Below are positions 1 through 7,433 of a stretch of 64,000 nt of DNA, piece by piece. The translations under genes and the position numbers were made by a program. Source of the DNA: Fortiea sp. LEGE XX443 (GTDB taxonomy: Bacteria; Cyanobacteriota; Cyanobacteriia; Cyanobacteriales; Nostocaceae). The notes beneath the pieces are model-generated. The model was not told the DNA's origin. It searched no databases and saw nothing but the letters and a program-made list of their open reading frames with translations. Within the stretch, counting starts at the first letter, position 1, and every line of letters starts with the position of its first letter. The stretch covers positions 60,510 to 124,509 of the forward strand of contig NZ_JADEXZ010000006.1 of assembly GCF_015206815.1 (NCBI RefSeq), read 5' to 3'.

Positions 1-807
1 TTGTTGGGAACCGTTGGTGAACCAATTAACCCAGAAGCTTGGATGTGGTATCACCGCGTCATTGGTGGCGATCGCTGTCCCATTGTAGATACTTGGTGGC
101 AAACTGAAACAGGTGGAATTATGATCACACCCCTACCAGGGGCAATTCCCACTAAACCCGGTTCCGCAACTCTTCCCTTCCCCGGAATTATGGCTGATGT
201 CGTGGATTTGGATGGTAATACAGTACCCAACAACGAAGGCGGTTATTTAGCAGTACGCTATCCTTGGCCAGGTATGATGCGGACAGTCTACGGCGATCCT
301 GAACGCTTCCGTCGCACTTATTGGGAACACATTCCGCCGCAAGATGGCAAATATACTTACTTTGCTGGTGATGGCGCGAGACGAGATGAAGACGGTTATT
401 TCTGGGTGATGGGACGAGTAGACGATGTGTTGAATGTCTCAGGACATCGCCTCGGAACAATGGAAATTGAATCAGCTTTGGTTTCTCACCCAGCCGTTGC
501 AGAAGCGGCGGTAGTGGGTAAACCAGACGATCTTAAAGGTGAGGATGTCGTGGCCTTCGTCACCTTAGAAGGTACTTATCAAGCCAGCGAAGACTTGAGT
601 AAAGAACTGAAAAAACACGTCGTCCAAGAGATTGGTGCGATCGCTCGTCCTGGAGAAATCCGGTTTACCGATGCTTTACCCAAAACGCGATCGGGCAAGA
701 TTATGCGGCGATTGCTGCGTAACCTAGCAGCCGGACAAGAAGTTTCAGGTGACACCTCAACCTTAGAAGATCGTGGCGTGTTAGATAAATTACGCGAAGG
801 TGCGTAA
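1..807 (+). CDS. acs: acetyl-CoA synthetase, C-terminal part (5' end outside window)
   Basis: AMP-forming acetate:CoA ligase, which makes acetyl-CoA from acetate, ATP and CoA through an acetyl-adenylate. The 268 residues present are the C-terminal part of a protein that is usually about 650 residues, so the TTG at base 1 is internal and not a start. Visible motifs are the adenylate-binding WWQTETGG near residue 32, the hinge [16 protein letters not shown] near residues 137-152, and RSGKIMRR near 230-237. The lysine of RSGK (about K233) is the family's catalytic, acetylation-controlled residue. The reading frame is intact and ends at TAA. Repeat-rich DNA follows, with no obvious operon partner. 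Identification is firm. Confidence 0.95.
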   Translation: MLGTVGEPINPEAWMWYHRVIGGDRCPIVDTWWQTETGGIMITPLPGAIPTKPGSATLPFPGIMADVVDLDGNTVPNNEGGYLAVRYPWPGMMRTVYGDPERFRRTYWEHIPPQDGKYTYFAGDGARRDEDGYFWVMGRVDDVLNVSGHRLGTMEIESALVSHPAVAEAAVVGKPDDLKGEDVVAFVTLEGTYQASEDLSKELKKHVVQEIGAIARPGEIRFTDALPKTRSGKIMRRLLRNLAAGQEVSGDTSTLEDRGVLDKLREGA

Positions 808-991
808 ATAAAGCGGGGGAGCCAGTGCTTTGCGATGAGCAGTCCGTTGGGCGGCTTTGCCGACTTGAAGGAACTGCGAACCCGGAGGAAGGTTCCCTCC
901 GTTATAGCAACTGGCGTTGTGTTGTCGCGTAGCGCAACGCACCATCCAAATATTGCGGTGCGTTAAAACTAAAGTTCATAACGCACCCTAA
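808..991. repeat. dispersed palindromic repeats downstream of acs
   Basis: Non-coding, GC-richer DNA of the kind scattered through Nostocales genomes. Three alternating copies of GGTGCGTTA/TAACGCACC lie at about 939-946, 957-965 and 979-987. The middle copy could pair with either neighbour, so two alternative hairpins are possible. An ACCCGGAGGAAGGTTCCCTCCG palindrome-like stretch lies at about 880-901. Any of these might act as a terminator for acs, but there is no clear T-run, so I do not call one. Confidence 0.5.
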
Positions 992-1398
992 GAGGTTGTT
1001 TGAAAAGTGGTTGGTTGTGATTTTAGGCACTTAGATCCCCCCAACCCCCCTTAAAAAGCTACGGTGTATACACAAGTACTATCTGCAAGGGTTTCAAGCT
1101 TTCTAGACCCTTTAAATTGTCATTACGAGCGCAGCGATAGCGGAGCGAAGTAATCGCAAAAACTACGAGATTACGCGATTGCTTCGTCGTTCCTCCTCGC
1201 AATGACAAGCTTCCAGAGCGATCGCAAAACCTAAAGCTAGACGACGAAACCAAACGTTAGGTAGGATTTCAAGACTTGTGTGTACACGGTAGCCTTAAAA
1301 AGGGGGGCTAAGAGTTTCTTAAAGTCCCCCTTTTTAAGGGGGATTTAGGGGGATCTAGAATTTTGTGCTACCAACAAGAGGACTTTTAAAACATCCTC
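992..1398. mobile_element. outer MITE-like element, split by a second insertion
   Basis: The terminal inverted repeats are gaggttgtttgaaaagt (992-1008) and acttttaaaacatcctc (1382-1398), with about 14 of 17 positions complementary. A 3-bp direct repeat TAA flanks the element (989-991 and 1399-1401), consistent with a target-site duplication. Inner arms agatcccc...ttaaaaag (1033-1058) and ctttttaagg...gggatct (about 1330-1356) continue the palindrome. Without the inner insertion (1059-1292 plus one copy of its 10-bp duplication) the element would be about 163 bp. It has no coding capacity, so it would have been moved in trans. The TNA-type duplication resembles that of IS5-related elements, but the family is inferred. 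Confidence 0.75.
1059..1292. mobile_element. inner MITE-like element inserted in the outer one
   Basis: This is a 234-bp non-coding element. Its ends, ctacggtgtatacacaagt (1059-1077) and acttgtgtgtacacggtag (1274-1292), are inverted repeats with 17 of 19 positions matching. It is flanked by a perfect 10-bp direct repeat CCTTAAAAAG at 1049-1058 and 1293-1302, which is a target-site duplication within the outer element. A second internal palindrome runs from gtcattacgag (1119-1129) to ctcgcaatgac (1196-1206). A 64-residue reading frame on the minus strand across it is a by-product of the palindrome. Confidence 0.8.
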
Positions 1399-1479
1399 TA
1401 ATAGTCCGAGATAAAATCATCGTATATGGCTGAAAGCTAAAGTAAAGCAGGCCAATCACTTAATTTAAATGTCAAAACA

Positions 1480-1692
1480 ATGCTAGAAATAAGCAAAAAT
1501 TACGTGATGGATGAAAATCAGCAACCTATTGCTTACCAAATTTCTATTGCTGACTTTGAAAAAATCGAAGAAATATTAGAAAACTACGGCTTGGTAAAGT
1601 TGATGGCAGAATCAGAAAGCGATGAATATCTGACTAAAGAAGAAGCATTAAAATATTACCAGTCCTTGAAGAAAAAGAATGTGGCAAATTGA
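1480..1692 (+). CDS. antitoxin-like protein of a RelE/ParE-type toxin pair
   Basis: A 70-residue acidic, helical protein with the layout of small cyanobacterial antitoxins (RelB/Phd-like). It has a short N-terminal beta region (ISKNYVMDENQQPIAYQIS), then a helix ADFEKIEEILENY and a charged tail. Its last 14 bases overlap the ATG of the next frame, which starts MWQIEYTKSFLKELA, the usual start of a RelE/ParE toxin. That overlap is typical of an antitoxin-toxin operon. The toxin itself is truncated here (see next entry), so this antitoxin is effectively an orphan. Family call is by similarity of layout and partner; the exact antitoxin class is uncertain. Confidence 0.7.
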   Translation: MLEISKNYVMDENQQPIAYQISIADFEKIEEILENYGLVKLMAESESDEYLTKEEALKYYQSLKKKNVAN

Positions 1693-1726
1693 ATATACTA
1701 AAAGCTTTTTAAAGGAATTGGCAAAT
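1679..1726 (+). pseudogene. RelE/ParE toxin remnant fused in frame to the next antitoxin
   Basis: Only the first 15-16 codons of a RelE/ParE-like toxin remain (MWQIEYTKSFLKELA). They run without a stop into the ATG of a second antitoxin at 1727, giving one 89-residue open frame (1679-1948). A RelE toxin is normally about 85-95 residues, so nearly all of the ribonuclease fold, including its catalytic C-terminal half, is missing. The simplest reading is a deletion that joined two neighbouring toxin-antitoxin operons. Whether the fused frame is translated from 1679, 1727 or both cannot be told from sequence. An AGGA lies about 10 bases before 1727. Confidence 0.7.
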
Positions 1727-1948
1727 ATGAAAGCATACGAATTTCCAGCTAATATTACTGTGGAAGGAAACATAGAATTACCAGATGTGATTTTGCAACA
1801 GTTAGCAAATCAGCAACAGGTAAAAGTAATTATTCTTGTTAATGAACCTACAGAAGAAGAACAGGAGGAAGCAGCTTGGCATCGTCTTGCAGCCGAGCAA
1901 TTATTAAAAGGCTACAGCGACGATGATGCTATCTACGATACGATTTAA
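1727..1948 (+). CDS. antitoxin of a MazF/PemK-like pair
   Basis: A 73-residue protein starting MKAYEFPANITVEGNIELP, an AbrB-like beta N-terminus, followed by VKVIILVNEP and an acidic C-terminus ending in SDDDAIYDTI that would contact the toxin. This is the usual form of the small antitoxin that precedes MazF/PemK-like genes in filamentous cyanobacteria. The partner toxin gene begins only 3 bases after this stop codon. The frame is also open upstream through the RelE remnant, so an N-terminally extended form is possible. Role inferred from neighbour and layout. Confidence 0.7.
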   Translation: MKAYEFPANITVEGNIELPDVILQQLANQQQVKVIILVNEPTEEEQEEAAWHRLAAEQLLKGYSDDDAIYDTI

Positions 1949-1951
1949 GCA

Positions 1952-2281
1952 ATGCAAAATTATCAATCTGGCTCAGTTATTTTGCTCAAATTGCCTTTTT
2001 CTGATGCAGTAACATTCAAACTTCGGCCAGTATTAGTAATTTTAGATACAGGAGATGATGATGTTATTGTCGCGCGGATTACGAGTCAAATAACTCAAAC
2101 AATTTTTGATGTTGAAATTATAGAATGGCAGTCAGCAGGCTTAATGCGTCCTTCGGTAGTTAGGCTGCATAAAATAAACACAGTAGAAAAGCGTCTATTA
2201 GAACGTCAATTAGGAATTTTATAACCCCAGGATTGGGAAACAGTACGTCAACGCATTCAGCAAATATGGTCTTCTATTTAA
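1952..2281 (+). pseudogene. MazF/PemK-like toxin with an in-frame stop
   Basis: The first 90 codons encode a MazF/PemK-like endoribonuclease fold: GSVILLKLPFSD, then FKLRPVLVIL with the conserved R-P, then VARITSQ and SVVRLHKI. A TAA at 2222-2224 stops the frame. The same frame then continues for 18 codons, PQDWETVRQRIQQIWSSI, to a TAA at 2279-2281. That is the normal C-terminal helix of this family (total about 110 residues). One base change therefore seems to have cut off the last helix. The product may be a shortened toxin of 90 residues, an inactive protein, or a sequencing error. Confidence 0.7.
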
Positions 2282-2426
2282 GAACAGAAGGGGAATAATT
2301 AGAAATTACCATATCTGAAGATGCGATCGCCGCATTGCATTGATTTAGCTAAAAATTACGTCTAATTCTCCCATCGCATCTAGTTAGTTCAGCAGCTTTC
2401 TTTGGTGGTAGAGAGACTGATGTAGG

Positions 2427-5243
2427 TTATTCATCAGAGTTTGAATCATCATCGAAGTTTGTGATGTCTTCATCCTCAAAATTTGCAGGTAAAAGTCTCG
2501 GCCATTCCACAATCGCCTCTCGAAGATTCGCCCCTTGAAGATACGCCCCTTCAAGATACGCCCCTTCAAGATACGCCCCTTGAAGATTCGCCCCTCGAAG
2601 ATCCGCCCGTTGAAGATACGCCCGTTGAAGATACGCCCCTTCAAGATACGCCCCTGGAAGATCCGCCCGTTGAAGACTCGCCCCTTCAAGATTCGCCCGT
2701 TGAAGACTCGCCCCTCGAAGATACGCCCCTTCAAGATACGCCCCTTCAAGATACGCCCCTTCAAGATTTGCCTCTCGAAGATACGCCCCTTCAAGATCCG
2801 CTCCTACAAGATTCGCTTTATAAAAGTCTTTTGTAGTTAAAATACAGTTTTGTAAATCTAAAAAACTCAGACAATTCAAGCACAATACATCAGCACTCCA
2901 ACTAACTCGTTGCCCATGTAAACGAGAAATCCAAGCCCCAAAAACATTAGAGGCTTTTGCTTCTTCGGATGCTTCAGAAGTTTCCAGAGAAGGCCATTCA
3001 ATCTTAGAAATCTTTTGCGTCACTCTGGCACAAGCATTTAAGACAACTAACAAAGCTTCTTCCGCGTTACGTGCTTGTTGATTAGCTTGATGAAAGCTTT
3101 TGATTTCCGGCAAAAGTTCCATTGGCATTCCATGACGTAGCATAAAACCAATTAATTGACACAAGCTTTGTTGCCAGTTTTCAACATCTGCGGAATCTTG
3201 TAAACGGATTTCGTCGCAAATGAAATCGAACAAATACTTATCAATGGGGGATGTGCCGCAAAGAATAACCCAGTTTTTTAATGCCTCAGTTTCATCCCAC
3301 CCTTTACGATGATATCTGTCTTTTTGTCGTTCTTCTAACTGTTTGTGAATCCAAATCAGTTCATGTACTATGTGTCTAGCTGTGAGATATTCACCAAAAC
3401 TTTTGTGAGTGAATTCAAAGGTTTTTTCCTGTTCTTGAACTCCACTCTGCCGGAAATAAAATGCTGTTAACAGACGAGTTACACCCGCTTCTGCTGCTTG
3501 CTGATATTCCCTAAATAGTTGATTGATATGACTATTAGCACCGCATTTTTTCTCAATCTTACTTACTGTTGTAGTTCTACCGTTACCATGCCAGCAAGCT
3601 AATGCAATTTCTTCTAAAATCAGGGCAAATGCTTCATCATCTTCGATGCTAAACTCTTGAGCTATGGGATGTTTTTGTTTATCTCCCCAACGGCGCTCAT
3701 AAACAGCTTTGAGTAAATCTGCATAAATAGTATTTAAGTTGCTATTTTCTGAAAATTTTACTTCGCCACGGTCATAACTCAAAGCCACTAGATAATTTAA
3801 CAATGGTTGAGCAGTAATTTCTATTAGCTTTCCTTGGTCTAAGGCTGCGGGTAAAGCATTATATTGCTTATCCTTAGCTTGGGAATACTTCTGCCACCAA
3901 GATTGTCGTTGATCTGCATCAAGCAATTTGTTTTCATCTTTGTATTTAGACCTTTCATCTTCAGGTATGAAGTAAGGCAGAATATGTAATATTTCTTTGG
4001 CAGATTTATCAAACTGATTTGTGTTGGCTTGCACAACTAATTCACGTCCAGTAATTAAAACTTGCAAGCAAGTTTGATGCTGATTAGAGTTATCTAGTTT
4101 TCTTTCTACTTTCTGGATAAATTGTTTGGCTACTTCTGCACCCAACTTACCCTGCATGGCGAGTTCATCTAAGCCATCAAAGATAATTAGTAACCGTGAT
4201 TTATCATTATCTTCTAGGGGGTTATGTTGTAAAAAACCATTAGCTTTAACAAACTCACCAACTGCATTAACTAAATTATCTTCAACCTCAAAACGGTGTA
4301 AGGGAATAAATAAAACTTGAATTTCTGCAATTGCAGCTTGTTCAGCAGCAAAGATTTTAGCAAAGGAAGATTTACCGCTACCAGGGCCACCACTAATTAC
4401 CCGAATAGCATCTTGAGGCGCAGCTTTGTTTAACCAAGCTTCTAGCTCAGTTTTTAAATCTACGACAACCTGCTCAAACTTTTCTGCTTCTTGGTGTTGA
4501 CGATAAGAATAACTATCCTTTTGAGGTTTAATCGGGATTTTATAATAAGCCCGCAAGGGAATATAAACTTTTTCTAAGCCAAAGGTTTCATCAAATATCG
4601 GCTCTGCTACTTGTTTCTGCAACCAAGCAGCATAACGTAACCATGAGCGTTCTTGTTCATTGGCTTGAGTAAAGGGGGTGTCTACTTCTGCTTTTAAACA
4701 AGCATATTTATCTGGATGTTCTGCCCATTCCTGATGTAGGGCAAAGATAAAATATGTAGGTAGGCGATCGCTAATTGTCTGAGCTTGAACTGTATTCAGG
4801 CTAAAATATTGCAACCAATTACCAAAAGCACTGTTAATTGTGGCTAAAATTGGCAAATCTTTGGGATTGTTAAAAAATTCCTGGTCAATGTGTAACTCTT
4901 GACTTTCTAAGGATTCGTTGAGGCGACTATACAATAATTCCAAGTCGCTTTGATTTGGTGTTTCAAAAAGTAAAGTTCGGTTCTCTTCTACTAAACTTAG
5001 CATTGCTTGAATCAAAGAACGGGAAACCAGCAACCAGCCTATCTCTTCTGGTGTTTGCGCCCACCCAATTGCGGCTGATGCTTCTACCGCATCTTTAGCT
5101 ACTTCTTGCCAATTTCCTAAAACCCCGTCTATAGCGGCTTTGCTAAGAGATTTGAATAGTTCTTTAAACTCTAACTTTGGTGGTTTTCTCCAAAATCGAA
5201 CAGGCTTACTGATTGGCGTTCCAGATTCACTGCTCACGCTCAT
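2427..5243 (-). CDS. NACHT-domain NTPase with C-terminal pentapeptide repeats
   Basis: A 938-residue STAND-type ATPase. Residues 1-270 are a helical N-terminal region of unknown role. The P-loop GGPGSGKSS lies near residue 285 and Walker B LLIIFDGLDELA near residue 355, the NACHT signature. A helical module ending in FTHKSFGEYLTAR (about 620) matches the winged-helix end of STAND proteins. The tail (about 810-915) is 21 pentapeptide units of the form A-(N/D/Y/S)-L-x-x, many with tyrosine in the second place (AYLEG). Known relatives act as ligand-triggered switches, and some NACHT proteins are antiphage sensors; that role here is inference. The ATG at 5243 follows a 21-bp tandem repeat region. 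No neighbour clearly belongs with it. Confidence 0.9.
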   Translation of the reverse strand: MSVSSESGTPISKPVRFWRKPPKLEFKELFKSLSKAAIDGVLGNWQEVAKDAVEASAAIGWAQTPEEIGWLLVSRSLIQAMLSLVEENRTLLFETPNQSDLELLYSRLNESLESQELHIDQEFFNNPKDLPILATINSAFGNWLQYFSLNTVQAQTISDRLPTYFIFALHQEWAEHPDKYACLKAEVDTPFTQANEQERSWLRYAAWLQKQVAEPIFDETFGLEKVYIPLRAYYKIPIKPQKDSYSYRQHQEAEKFEQVVVDLKTELEAWLNKAAPQDAIRVISGGPGSGKSSFAKIFAAEQAAIAEIQVLFIPLHRFEVEDNLVNAVGEFVKANGFLQHNPLEDNDKSRLLIIFDGLDELAMQGKLGAEVAKQFIQKVERKLDNSNQHQTCLQVLITGRELVVQANTNQFDKSAKEILHILPYFIPEDERSKYKDENKLLDADQRQSWWQKYSQAKDKQYNALPAALDQGKLIEITAQPLLNYLVALSYDRGEVKFSENSNLNTIYADLLKAVYERRWGDKQKHPIAQEFSIEDDEAFALILEEIALACWHGNGRTTTVSKIEKKCGANSHINQLFREYQQAAEAGVTRLLTAFYFRQSGVQEQEKTFEFTHKSFGEYLTARHIVHELIWIHKQLEERQKDRYHRKGWDETEALKNWVILCGTSPIDKYLFDFICDEIRLQDSADVENWQQSLCQLIGFMLRHGMPMELLPEIKSFHQANQQARNAEEALLVVLNACARVTQKISKIEWPSLETSEASEEAKASNVFGAWISRLHGQRVSWSADVLCLNCLSFLDLQNCILTTKDFYKANLVGADLEGAYLREANLEGAYLEGAYLEGAYLRGASLQRANLEGASLQRADLPGAYLEGAYLQRAYLQRADLRGANLQGAYLEGAYLEGAYLQGANLREAIVEWPRLLPANFEDEDITNFDDDSNSDE
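2517..2819. repeat. 15-bp tandem repeat encoding the pentapeptide tail
   Basis: About 20 units of a 15-bp repeat, written on the plus strand as (T/C)GAAGATACGCCCCT-type units with CTTCAA/TTGAAG alternation. Many adjacent units are identical at DNA level, which suggests recent expansion by slippage or recombination. As 15 is a multiple of three, all frames on both strands stay open. The long plus-strand frames here are therefore shadows and not genes. Confidence 0.9.
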
Positions 5244-5342
5244 GGCAATTAGGTAACAAATACTGCTTTAACAAATAATTAAGCAGCTTTTTATCCTAAA
5301 ATTTCCAAAATTCAGTTTAAAAATTAATAATTTGTCTGTAAA

Positions 5343-5619
5343 AGGCTCAACTTTTAGCCTCAGAGGTTCAACCGCCAACCTCAAAGGCTCAACTTTCAGC
5401 CTCAGAGGTTCAACCGCCAGGCTCAGAGGTTCAACCGCCAGGCTCAGAGGTTCAACCGCCAGGCTCAGAGGTTCAACCGCCAGCCTCAGAGGTTCAACTG
5501 CCAACCTCAAAGGTTCAACTTTCAGCCTCAGAGGTTCAACCGCCAGCCTCAGAGGTTCAACCGCCAACTTCAGAGGTTCAACCGCCAACCTCAGAGGTTC
5601 AACCGCCAACCTCAGAGGT
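5343..5619. repeat. 21-bp tandem repeat (about 13 units) upstream of the NACHT gene
   Basis: Thirteen units of a 21-bp sequence, consensus gaggttcaaccgccaacctca, differ at a few positions. Both strands stay open: plus gives GSTANLR heptads (5332-5688, 118 codons), minus gives LAVEPLR heptads (5268-5663, 131 codons). Both frames would need a TTG start and neither has a convincing ribosome site, so I annotate a repeat rather than a gene. The minus frame ends 24 bp before the NACHT ATG, so it would be the natural leader ORF if it were translated. No unique spacers separate the units, so it is not a CRISPR array. Confidence 0.85.
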
Positions 5620-5747
5620 CTATCTCCGTATTCATCATCTTCTTTTTTAATTGGTATAGGCAATACTAGAAAAGTCTGCTCTCATTAATCAGGTTGTTTA
5701 GAAAAGATCAGCATTTATCTCCAAATTGGCTACGAGGTGATATCAAA

Positions 5748-6134
5748 ATGCCTAAATGGAAAGTAGTAACGGAATTCTCTTTTAATAGCGCTCACTACAT
5801 CAAAGATTACAATGGCCCCTGTGGTCGGATGCACGGGCATAATTATCAAGTCCGCATTGAAGCCATATCAACACAACTACACTCTTCAGAGTTTTGCCCA
5901 CACCCGGTTATGGTAGCTGATTTTAGAACTTTACGTTGGGCAAAACAAGATGCAACTAAAGGCGGGCTTGACCACTGCATTTTGAATGAAGTTATGCCTC
6001 CTGAATATGAAACTACTGCGGAAATGATTGCTAAGTATATTTACGATGAAACTAAAAAGCGAGTGCCATCAAATCTACAATTAAAAGTCCAGGTTTCAGA
6101 AACACCTAATAGCTGGGTGGAGTATGAAGAATAA
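5748..6134 (+). CDS. queD: 6-pyruvoyl-tetrahydropterin synthase / QueD-family protein
   Basis: A 128-residue T-fold enzyme acting on 7,8-dihydroneopterin triphosphate. QueD makes the queuosine precursor 6-carboxy-tetrahydropterin, while PTPS makes 6-pyruvoyl-tetrahydropterin on the way to tetrahydrobiopterin. Zinc ligands are H16 (SFNSAHY), H29 and H31 (HGHNY), with catalytic C25 in CGRMHGH. The GLDH and VSETPNSW motifs of the family follow. The CxxxHGH spacing is closer to E. coli QueD than to animal PTPS. I chose ATG 5748, preceded by GAGGTGA; the frame is open upstream, but without family similarity. It lies 58 bp before a phzF-family gene and 1.3 kb before a nitric oxide synthase, an enzyme class that needs a pterin cofactor. 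The symbol names the family, not a proven reaction. Confidence 0.85.
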   Translation: MPKWKVVTEFSFNSAHYIKDYNGPCGRMHGHNYQVRIEAISTQLHSSEFCPHPVMVADFRTLRWAKQDATKGGLDHCILNEVMPPEYETTAEMIAKYIYDETKKRVPSNLQLKVQVSETPNSWVEYEE

Positions 6135-6192
6135 TTCATCTTACTCAGCACTTTTAACTCAGCACTCTTCATTGACCTTCTAACGTAACTCT

Positions 6193-6993
6193 ATGAGACA
6201 AATCATTACTCAGGTTGATGCTTTTACCGATAAACCCTTTGGGGGGAACCCTGCGGCTGTGTGTGTTTTGCCTGCACCACGGGACGATCGCTGGATGCAG
6301 CAGATAGCACAGGAGATGAATTTGTCGGAAACGGCTTTTTTGGTCAAACAGGATGATGGTTTTAATCTGCGTTGGTTTACGCCAGCAGTAGAAGTACCAC
6401 TTTGTGGTCATGCGACTTTAGCGAGTGCATACGTGCTTTGGTCTGAGGGATATTTATCAACTGATGAAGTTGCTCGATTTCATACCAAAAGCGGGTTACT
6501 GATTGCCAAGCGTCAAAATGAATGGATTGAGCTAGATTTTCCGGTAAATCGATCACTCGCAGCGATCGCACCTCCTGAACTCAGTGCAGCTTTAGGTATA
6601 GTTTATCAATCCGTCTATCATAATTCCCTCGGTTATCTCGTAGAAGTAGAATCAGAAGATGTAGTACGGCAAATGCAGCCGAATTTTCAGCTACTCAAAT
6701 CATTACCGGTGGATGGGGTAATAGTAACCAGCACAACCCATCCAGGTTCCCAATATGATTTTATTTCTCGCTTCTTTGCACCAGCCCTCGGCATTGATGA
6801 AGACCCGGTGACAGGAGCCGCTCATTGTTGTTTAGCTGACTTTTGGCGCGATCGCCTGCATAAAAATGAATTCTTGGCTTATCAAGCCTCCAACCGGGGC
6901 GGTGTAGTGAAGTTGTATTATGATGGCAGCGATCGCGTATTCCTCTCTGGTCAAGCAGTTACCATCCTGCGCGGTGAATTAATTAGTCACTAA
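6193..6993 (+). CDS. PhzF-family isomerase/epimerase-like protein
   Basis: 266 residues with the two-lobed diaminopimelate-epimerase-like fold of the PhzF family. Visible motifs are FGGNPAAV near residue 17, NLSETAF with E46 (the position of the catalytic Glu45 of PhzF), PLCGHATLA, and the mirrored second-lobe motif DEDPVTGAAH. The true phenazine enzyme isomerises trans-2,3-dihydro-3-hydroxyanthranilate. Most bacterial members have unknown substrates, and no other phenazine genes are present. The length is normal. It sits 58 bp after the queD-like gene on the same strand, so co-transcription is likely. Confidence 0.9.
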   Translation: MRQIITQVDAFTDKPFGGNPAAVCVLPAPRDDRWMQQIAQEMNLSETAFLVKQDDGFNLRWFTPAVEVPLCGHATLASAYVLWSEGYLSTDEVARFHTKSGLLIAKRQNEWIELDFPVNRSLAAIAPPELSAALGIVYQSVYHNSLGYLVEVESEDVVRQMQPNFQLLKSLPVDGVIVTSTTHPGSQYDFISRFFAPALGIDEDPVTGAAHCCLADFWRDRLHKNEFLAYQASNRGGVVKLYYDGSDRVFLSGQAVTILRGELISH

Positions 6994-7433
6994 TCAAATT
7001 TTGAAGGAAGGATGTAGGGATTTACACTTACAATACTGTGTACTACAATCTGAGGTAAGTAGTCGGACACAATAAAATTCATGGGTGGAGATAGGTGACA
7101 GGTTAAATGCTTCCGCCGTGAGCGTCAGCCGAACGGTTACAGGTTACAGTCAAAAATTTGTGTAATTAATTCTGTCTGATTACTTATGATCTCGCCACTC
7201 AAACCCAGACTTAAAATCAGAGCCAAATGATTAATCGTGATTCAGTGCATCTGTGCAAAAATTTGATCAATCTTGCGTTCCTTCCTTTCCGGCGCTGTTA
7301 ATGTTCAGTCTTTAACCAAACACGATATCAGAAATTACCGCAACTCCCTTTGTAGAGGAAATTGCGGTTTAAATTTTGTCAACCAAAATACACCAAACCA
7401 GAAACTACTTTTCATCCCACATATTTTTCACAT
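6994..7433. other. 440-bp intergenic region before the NOS gene
   Basis: No coding frame with family character was seen. It includes an ACAGGTTA/GGTTACAG-flanked stretch with a CCGCCGTGAGCGTCAGCCG palindrome-like core (about 7096-7150), typical of dispersed cyanobacterial repeats, and a hairpin at 7337-7368 near the NOS start. I found no GTAN8TAC NtcA-type site. Confidence 0.5.
7337..7368 (+). promoter_or_regulatory. hairpin in the leader of the NOS gene
   Basis: ACCGCAA (7337-7343) pairs with TTGCGGT (7362-7368), with a further inner CTCC/GAGG pairing around a short loop. It ends 65 bp before the ATG at 7434. There is no T-run, so it is not an intrinsic terminator; it could affect mRNA stability or ribosome access. 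Function unproven. Confidence 0.35.

Noticed and set aside
1059..1253. 64-residue minus-strand frame
   Set aside because: Lies wholly in the palindromic inner MITE-like element.
2483..2840. Two long plus-strand frames opposite the NACHT tail
   Set aside because: They arise because a 15-bp repeat keeps all frames open; the minus strand continues a large conserved protein.
5343..5619. Possible CRISPR array
   Set aside because: The 21-bp units abut directly with no unique spacers, and no cas genes are near.
6193..6993. Phenazine biosynthesis locus
   Set aside because: Only a PhzF-family protein is present; no phzA/B/D/E/G-like genes accompany it.
7362..7433. Longer N-terminus for the NOS protein
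   Set aside because: The extra 24 codons cross a hairpin and low-complexity DNA and lack protein-like composition; ATG 7434 fits better.
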